From: Streptomyces musisoli
GTDB taxonomy: Bacteria > Actinomycetota > Actinomycetes > Streptomycetales > Streptomycetaceae
Reading direction: 5' to 3'
Length of the DNA stretch: 64,000 bases
Assembly: GCF_016741855.1 (NCBI RefSeq)
Contig: NZ_JAERRH010000005.1
Coordinates: 1 to 64,000 of the forward strand
Positions 59,279-64,000 of this stretch are shown one piece after another (position 1 is the first letter of the stretch; every line of letters starts with the position of its first letter). The notes under the pieces were generated by a model. The model saw only the letters and a list, made by a program, of their open reading frames with translations. It searched no databases and was not told where the DNA came from. Position numbers and translations under genes: made by a program.

Positions 59279-61075
59279 TCAACGATGCGTGTCCAGGTGC
59301 CTGCGGTGCAGCCACTTGGGCAGTCCCGGCGCCTCCAGGAAGCCCTCCGCGCGGGCCGAGGCGAGGCCGATGCGCGGCAGGTCCGCGCTCTTCTCGAAGA
59401 GCAGGAACCGCGGCTCCCAGATGGGCCGGTACTTGGCGTTGGCGCGGTACAGCGACTCGATCTGCCACCAGCGGGAGAAGAAGCTGAGCAGCGACCGCCA
59501 CAGCCTCAGCACCGGTCCGGCGCCGAGGCGCGCGCCACGTTCGAAGACCGACCTGAACATCGCGAAGTTCAGTGAGACCTGCGTGATCCCGATCTCGCGG
59601 GCCCGCCGCAGCAGCTCGATGACCATGAACTCCATCAGCCCGTTGTCGGAGTCCCGGTCGCGCCGCATGAGGTCCAGGGAGAGCCCGTGCGGGCCCCACG
59701 GCACGAAGGACAGCAGGGCCCGCAGCCGACCCTCGCCGTCCGTGCACTCCAGCATCACGCACCGGCCGTCCTCGGGGTCCCCGAGCCGGCCGAGCGCCAT
59801 GCTGAAGCCGCGCTCGGTGGCGCCGTCCCGCCAGTCGTCGGCGCGCTCGACGAGGTACGCCGTCCGGTCCGCCGGGATGTCCTCGTGCCGCCGGATGCGC
59901 ACCTCGTACCCGGCCCGTTTCACCCGGTTGTACGCCTGCCGGACGGTACGCATCGCCCGCCCCTCCAGCGTGAACTCGGCGACCTCCACGATCGCCTCGT
60001 CCCCGAGTTCCAGCGCGTCCAGACCGTGCCGGGCGTACACCGTCCCGGCCTCCTCGCCGGCGCCCATCACCGCCGGGATCCACCCGTGCGCCCGCGCCTC
60101 GGCCAGCCAGGGCGCGATCGCACCCGGCCAGGCCTCCGGGTCGCCGAGGGGATCCCCGGACGCCAGGCTCACCCCGCCGACGACGCGGTAGGCGACGGCG
60201 GCCTTCCCGGTCGGCGACCACACCACGCTCTTCTCCCGGCGCAGCGCGAAGTAGCCGAGCGAGTCGCGGTCGCCGTGCCGCTCCAGCAGGGCCCGCAGCC
60301 GTTTCTCGTCGTCCACGGTGAGCGGGTCGACGGCCCGCCGGGAGCGGAAGGCGGCGTACAGGACGGCGAGGACGAGGGCCGTGCCGAGCACGTTGACGGC
60401 CACGTTGACCCAGTTGGGCGGTTCCATGCCCGGGAAGTGGGACTCCTCGGCGGCGACGGAGATCAGCCGCAGGGTGCCGTAGTGCCAGCGCTCCGCGAAC
60501 GAGGAGCGGGCCGCGTCCGGGGCCTGGTTGGCGACCGTCACCAGCAGCCCGGCCAGCAGGCTCGCGGCCGGCCCGCCGACGACGGCGACCGTGGCGGCGA
60601 GCCGGGGGTTGGAGCGGTCGCCCTTGGCGTAGAACTCCCGGCGGCCGACGAGCAGCGCGCCCACGAAGGCGGCCGTCAGCGCCAGGGAGAACCAGTTCTG
60701 CCCGTACCGCCGGATCTCCGGGAACGCCATGGCGACCGCGAAGAGGGCCAGGAAGAGGCCGCTCGTCACCAGGTTGAGGATCCACGCGGCCCGCTTCCGG
60801 CGCCGCATGGTGATCGCCAGGAAGGCGGTGAAGACGCCGGAGGCGAAGCCGGCCGTCAGCAGGTACGGCGTGAAGAAGTCGTCCTGGTTGTGCCGGCGCA
60901 CGTCCTGGCCGAGCGAGACCCACACCGCGCTGAGGAAGTTGATGAAGGCGACGGTCCGCAGATACCAGACGGCGAAGGCGGCGGCCCTCCGGGAAGCCCC
61001 GGTGGACCGCCGCGCCCGCTCACCCGTCCGCTCGGCCTCGGCTCGCCGCTCCACGGCAATTCGGGCATCTCCCAT
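59279..61075 (-). CDS. DUF2156 membrane protein (MprF/phosphatidylglycerol lysyltransferase-like)
   Basis: 598 aa from ATG 61075. About six membrane segments (~33-255) precede a cytoplasmic GNAT-like DUF2156 domain (~265-590) with VAYRVVGGVSLASGDPLGDP, FPWGPHGL-like LSFVPWGPHGLSLDLMRRD and NGLMEFMVIELLRRA. It has no lysyl-tRNA synthetase domain, unlike LysX. It should transfer an aminoacyl group from tRNA to a lipid or small molecule. It is paired with the rhomboid-like gene. Confidence 0.93.
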   Translation of the reverse strand: MGDARIAVERRAEAERTGERARRSTGASRRAAAFAVWYLRTVAFINFLSAVWVSLGQDVRRHNQDDFFTPYLLTAGFASGVFTAFLAITMRRRKRAAWILNLVTSGLFLALFAVAMAFPEIRRYGQNWFSLALTAAFVGALLVGRREFYAKGDRSNPRLAATVAVVGGPAASLLAGLLVTVANQAPDAARSSFAERWHYGTLRLISVAAEESHFPGMEPPNWVNVAVNVLGTALVLAVLYAAFRSRRAVDPLTVDDEKRLRALLERHGDRDSLGYFALRREKSVVWSPTGKAAVAYRVVGGVSLASGDPLGDPEAWPGAIAPWLAEARAHGWIPAVMGAGEEAGTVYARHGLDALELGDEAIVEVAEFTLEGRAMRTVRQAYNRVKRAGYEVRIRRHEDIPADRTAYLVERADDWRDGATERGFSMALGRLGDPEDGRCVMLECTDGEGRLRALLSFVPWGPHGLSLDLMRRDRDSDNGLMEFMVIELLRRAREIGITQVSLNFAMFRSVFERGARLGAGPVLRLWRSLLSFFSRWWQIESLYRANAKYRPIWEPRFLLFEKSADLPRIGLASARAEGFLEAPGLPKWLHRRHLDTHR

Positions 61076-61579
61076 GGAGAAGGATCATATGGGCGAGTCT
61101 CCGACGAACCCCACAATTCCACCCCCACGTCCACCTTCCGCCCCGCCCGCTTCCCCAAGCCCCCGCACACCCCGGCCACTTCTCCGCGCGTTCCCCACGC
61201 ACCCCGGGCCGCTTCTGCGCCACCCCTCCGCGCGCCGTTCCCGCCGCGACGGTGCTCGGCCGAGGCGGTGGGGTCCGGCGGTGCCGGGGCGGCCGGGACC
61301 GGTCACTGCGTCGCCCGGCCCGGTCTTCTCCGCGGGTCTCCCATGCGCCTCGGGCCGCTTCTGCGCGCCGGTGACTCTCCCGCCGCGACGGTGCTCGGCC
61401 GAGGCGGTGGGGTCCGGCGGTGCCGGGGCGGCCGGGAGTGGTTACTGCGTCGCCCGGCCGGTCTTCTCCGCGGGTCTCCCGTGCGCCTCGGGCCGCTTCT
61501 GCGCGCCGGTGACTCTCCCGCCGCGACGGTGCTCGGCCGAGGCGGTGGGGTCCGGCGGTGCCGGGGCGGCCGGGAGTGG
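61076..61579. other. Gap of 504 bp filled mostly by a long tandem repeat
   Basis: About 375 bp of this gap is a ~140-bp tandem repeat starting at the cobT stop. The rest (61076-61205) is the DUF2156 upstream region. Frames open through the repeat on both strands are not accepted as genes. Confidence 0.7.
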
Positions 61580-61586
61580 TTACTGT
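61206..61586. repeat. ~140-bp tandem repeat, 2.7 copies
   Basis: Copies begin at GGGCCGCTTCTGCGC, positions 61206, 61352 and 61490 (spacings 146 and 138). Copies 2 and 3 are nearly identical, and copy 1 has a few changes and a small insertion. The third copy ends at the cobT stop codon region (GGTTACTG), so the array looks like stepwise duplication of the cobT 3' flank. Confidence 0.93.
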
Positions 61587-62677
61587 GTCTCCTCTTCCGG
61601 GGCCTTTCCGGTCTCCGGGTCCTGCTCGGTCCGCGGCCTTTCCGGCAGCTCCGCCGCCAACGCGGCGGCGGCTTGCACCAGCGGCAGCGCCAGCAGCGCG
61701 CCCACGCCCTCGCCGACCTTCACCCCCTGCTCCAGCAGCGGTTCGAGAGCCATCCGGTCCAGCGCCTTCGCCTGCCCCGGCTCCCCGCTGTCGTGCCCGG
61801 CCAGCCACCAGTCCGGCGCCCGGAACGCGACCCGCTGGGCGACCAGCGCACACGCGGCGGCCACGACCCCGTCGAGAAGCACCGGCAGCTTCCGCACCGC
61901 GCACTGCAACAGGAACCCCGTCATCGCCGCGAGGTCCGCCCCGCCCACGGCAGCGAGCAGCTGAAGCTGGTCCCCGAGCACCGGCCGGGCCCGCCGCAGC
62001 GCGTCCCGGACCGCCGCGCACTTGCGCATCCAGGTCAGGTCGTCGATCGCGAGCCCGCCCCGCCCGGTCACCACGGACGCGTCCGTGCCGCACAGCGCGG
62101 CGATCAGCACCGCCGCCGGCGTCGTCCCGCCCACGCTGACATCGCCGAGCACCACGAGATCGGTCCCCGAGTCGGCCTCCTCGTCGGCGATGGCGACACC
62201 GGCCAGCAGGGCGGCCTCCGCCTCCTCCAGGGTCAGCGCGTCCTCGATGTCGATACGGCCGCTGCCCCGCCGCACCCGGTGCCGTACCACGTCCTTCGGC
62301 AAGTCCTCCGGCGCGCAGTCCAGAGCCATGTCCACGACCCGTACGGGCACCTCCAGCCGGCGCGCGAGCACGGACACCGCGCTCTCACCCTCCAGCACCG
62401 CCCGCACCAGCTGCTCCCCGCCACCCGCGGGCCGCGCCGAGACACCCAGCCCGGCGACGCCGTGGTCACCGGCGAACAGCACCACCCGCGGCCGTTCGAC
62501 CGGCCGTACCGGCACCTCGCCCCGCGCGGCGGCCAGCCACTCGCCCAGCTCGTCGAGGCGGCCCAGCGCCCCCTGCGGCACGATCTGGCGCTCCCGCCGG
62601 GCTTCGGCGTCACGGCGCACGCCCCCGTCCGGGCGCTCGATCAGATCGGTGAAGTCGTCCAGATTAAGGCTGCTCAT
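61580..62677 (-). CDS. cobT: Nicotinate-nucleotide--dimethylbenzimidazole phosphoribosyltransferase
   Basis: 365 aa from ATG 62677. It makes alpha-ribazole phosphate, the lower ligand precursor joined by CobS. Signatures are VVLFAGDHGVAGLGVSA, LVVLGDVSVGGTTPAAVL and the catalytic Glu in KVGEGVGALLALPLV. The hydrophilic tail (~20 residues, ending EEETQ) is beyond the usual C-terminus and its stop lies at the edge of the tandem repeat. No riboswitch is seen upstream. Confidence 0.96.
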   Translation of the reverse strand: MSSLNLDDFTDLIERPDGGVRRDAEARRERQIVPQGALGRLDELGEWLAAARGEVPVRPVERPRVVLFAGDHGVAGLGVSARPAGGGEQLVRAVLEGESAVSVLARRLEVPVRVVDMALDCAPEDLPKDVVRHRVRRGSGRIDIEDALTLEEAEAALLAGVAIADEEADSGTDLVVLGDVSVGGTTPAAVLIAALCGTDASVVTGRGGLAIDDLTWMRKCAAVRDALRRARPVLGDQLQLLAAVGGADLAAMTGFLLQCAVRKLPVLLDGVVAAACALVAQRVAFRAPDWWLAGHDSGEPGQAKALDRMALEPLLEQGVKVGEGVGALLALPLVQAAAALAAELPERPRTEQDPETGKAPEEETQ

Positions 62678-62810
62678 TCGCCGAACAGTACCGCCAGCGA
62701 ACGAACGCTCCCGCGCCACATCGCCACCACACACCCACGACGTCATTGCACCTCAAGTCGGTATCCCATACGTTCCGGTTTGCCGCGGAATGTCGCACAG
62801 GGAGCAGCCC

Positions 62811-63794
62811 ATGCCGACCTCGCCCCTCACCCCGCAGATCACCACCCCCCACGACCCGTTCCAGGAGCCGCGCCGCGCGGACTGCCCGTGGTGCGGCTCC
62901 CGGAGCCTGCGGACCCGGCTGCGCGCGCCCGATCCGCTGCGCCACCGGGCGGGCACGTTCGTCCTCGACGAGTGCGGCGACTGTGCCCACACCTTCCAGA
63001 ACCCCCGGCTCACCGCGGAGGGATTCGCCTTCTTCCACCGGGACTTCTACGAGAGACAGCTGGAGGAACTCGTCACGCGCGTCCTCTCCCCGCGTGCGGT
63101 CCGCCGCCGGCACCGTGCCACCGCCCGGCGCCTGTCGGCGCTGCGCGAACCGGAGAGCTGGCTGGACGTCGGCACCGGCCACGCCCGCTTCCCCGAGGCG
63201 GCGAAGGAGTTCTTCCCGTACACCAGCTTCGACGGGCTGGACCCGACGGCCCGGGTGGAACAGGCGCTGCTGGAGGGCCGCGTGGAGGAGGCGCACCGGG
63301 GCTATCTGACGACCCCGGGGACGGCGGCCCGCCTGCGCGCCCGCTACGACGTCGTCTCCATGTTCCACCACCTGGAGCACGCGCCCGACCCGCGCGCCGA
63401 ACTCGGAGCCGCGCTGACCGTCCTCCGGCCAGGGGGCCACCTGGTCGTCGAAGTCACCGATCCGCGCTGTGCGTTCGCCACGCTCCTCGGCAGGTGGTGG
63501 CTCCCGTACGGCCAGCCCCGCCACCTGCACCTGGTGCCGCGGGCCAACCTGCGGGCGGAGCTGGAACGCATGGGCTGCTCGGTCCTCGTGACGGACCGCA
63601 CGTCACCGCACGTCCCGTACGACCTCACGGCGGCCGTCACCCTGTCCCTGAACCACGCCCATCCGCTCGTCCAGCTGGCGGCGACACCCGTCGGGGACCT
63701 GGCCTGGGGCCTGGACCAGGGGTTCGCTCCGCTGCTCCGGCGAACATGCTTCTCCAACGCGTACCGGATCGTGGCACGGAAGAACGCCGGGTAG
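62811..63794 (+). CDS. Class I SAM-dependent methyltransferase with N-terminal zinc ribbon
   Basis: 327 aa from ATG 62811, behind AGGGAG; an in-frame ATG at 62790 is possible. CPWCG (~residue 25) and CGDCAH (~55) form a zinc ribbon. The SAM domain has WLDVGTGHARFPEA and a late VLRPGGHLVVEV. The layout resembles methyltransferases acting on sugars or small metabolites in surface-polymer or antibiotic loci, but no such genes are beside it. It is divergent from cobT. Confidence 0.9.
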   Translation: MPTSPLTPQITTPHDPFQEPRRADCPWCGSRSLRTRLRAPDPLRHRAGTFVLDECGDCAHTFQNPRLTAEGFAFFHRDFYERQLEELVTRVLSPRAVRRRHRATARRLSALREPESWLDVGTGHARFPEAAKEFFPYTSFDGLDPTARVEQALLEGRVEEAHRGYLTTPGTAARLRARYDVVSMFHHLEHAPDPRAELGAALTVLRPGGHLVVEVTDPRCAFATLLGRWWLPYGQPRHLHLVPRANLRAELERMGCSVLVTDRTSPHVPYDLTAAVTLSLNHAHPLVQLAATPVGDLAWGLDQGFAPLLRRTCFSNAYRIVARKNAG

Positions 63795-63900
63795 CCGAGA
63801 ACCGCCGCCGACCGCGGCCACACCGTGACCGGCCGCGCGGTTCCCGCGCCTTCGGGGCACCGCGATGCCACCGGCCCCACGGCACCGCCACGACGGCACC

Positions 63901-64000
63901 CACCCGGCACCCGCGCCGGACGACCGCTCGGTCCCGCAGCCCGGGCGGCCACCCGGCACCCGCGCCGGACTGCCACTCGGTCCCGCAGCCCGGGCGGCCA
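63901..64000. repeat. 49-bp tandem repeat running off the window
   Basis: Two copies of a unit starting CACCCGGCACCCGCGCCGGA and ending CGGTCCCGCAGCCCGGGCGGC (63901-63949 and 63950-~63998) differ at a few bases. More copies may lie beyond the window. A common Streptomyces GCGCGGTTCCCGCGCC element precedes it at ~63835. Confidence 0.85.

Noticed and set aside
61206..61586. CRISPR or integron-like array
   Set aside because: Whole ~140-bp blocks are duplicated end to end with no variable spacers and no integrase.
61020..62093. Frames on both strands through the 140-bp repeat
   Set aside because: They are repetitive, Arg/Gly-rich, overlap cobT in the wrong frame and lack start signals.

Overview
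The window is high-GC actinobacterial DNA, almost certainly from a Streptomyces chromosome. The support is GTG starts, extreme third-position GC, two glutamine synthetases (GlnII and GlnA) each with a GlnR box, the lipA/lipB and aceE/sucB/lpd sets, and a whiE-type spore-pigment polyketide locus. It looks like chromosomal core DNA carrying one accessory insert. I saw no tRNA, rRNA, transposase, integrase or CRISPR array.

Left part (1-25.2 kb). A minus-strand set encodes a ferritin-like diiron protein, a 2Fe-2S flavin reductase and a TetR regulator. Next come a sigma-like/membrane fusion protein, a TPR protein, a lipoprotein, a secreted DUF1996 protein, a two-component system, an epimerase, a winged-helix regulator and a HEAT protein. 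Then glnII, a divergent MarR/hydrolase pair, a secreted barrel protein, an ArsC-like protein followed by a tiny Cys-rich ORF, a winged-helix DNA-binding protein, a hydrolase, the HtpX/PspAB pair, a GlxA-type regulator, glnA and an RDD membrane protein. Both glutamine synthetase genes have four-element GlnR boxes upstream, so nitrogen control is a theme of this segment.

Middle (25.2-34.9 kb). A type II PKS spore-pigment locus follows an 18-bp tandem repeat. It holds a divergent FAD hydroxylase, then SchA/CurD protein, cupin, KS-alpha, KS-beta, ACP, aromatase/cyclase and TcmI-type cyclase, with a convergent O-methyltransferase-like gene and a secreted beta-helix protein. It separates glnA/RDD from DUF4191/lipA/lipB, genes I remember as close neighbours in S. 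coelicolor, so it reads as a relocated or inserted cluster.

Right part (35-64 kb). Lipoic acid synthesis (lipA, lipB) is followed by an NsdA-like regulator, an FAD oxidoreductase, an epimerase, an acetyltransferase, a MarP-like membrane protease and a zinc amidase with a 17-residue repeat. Then come a WYL regulator, 2-oxoacid dehydrogenase genes (aceE, GntR regulator, sucB, lpd), leucyl aminopeptidase, cobS and cobT for the lower ligand of cobalamin, a rhomboid-like/DUF2156 membrane pair and a methyltransferase. Lipoate synthesis and the lipoyl-dependent complexes are functionally linked. Several intergenic tandem repeats (21.2, 25.2, 61.2-61.6 and 63.9 kb) and many strong hairpins punctuate the region.
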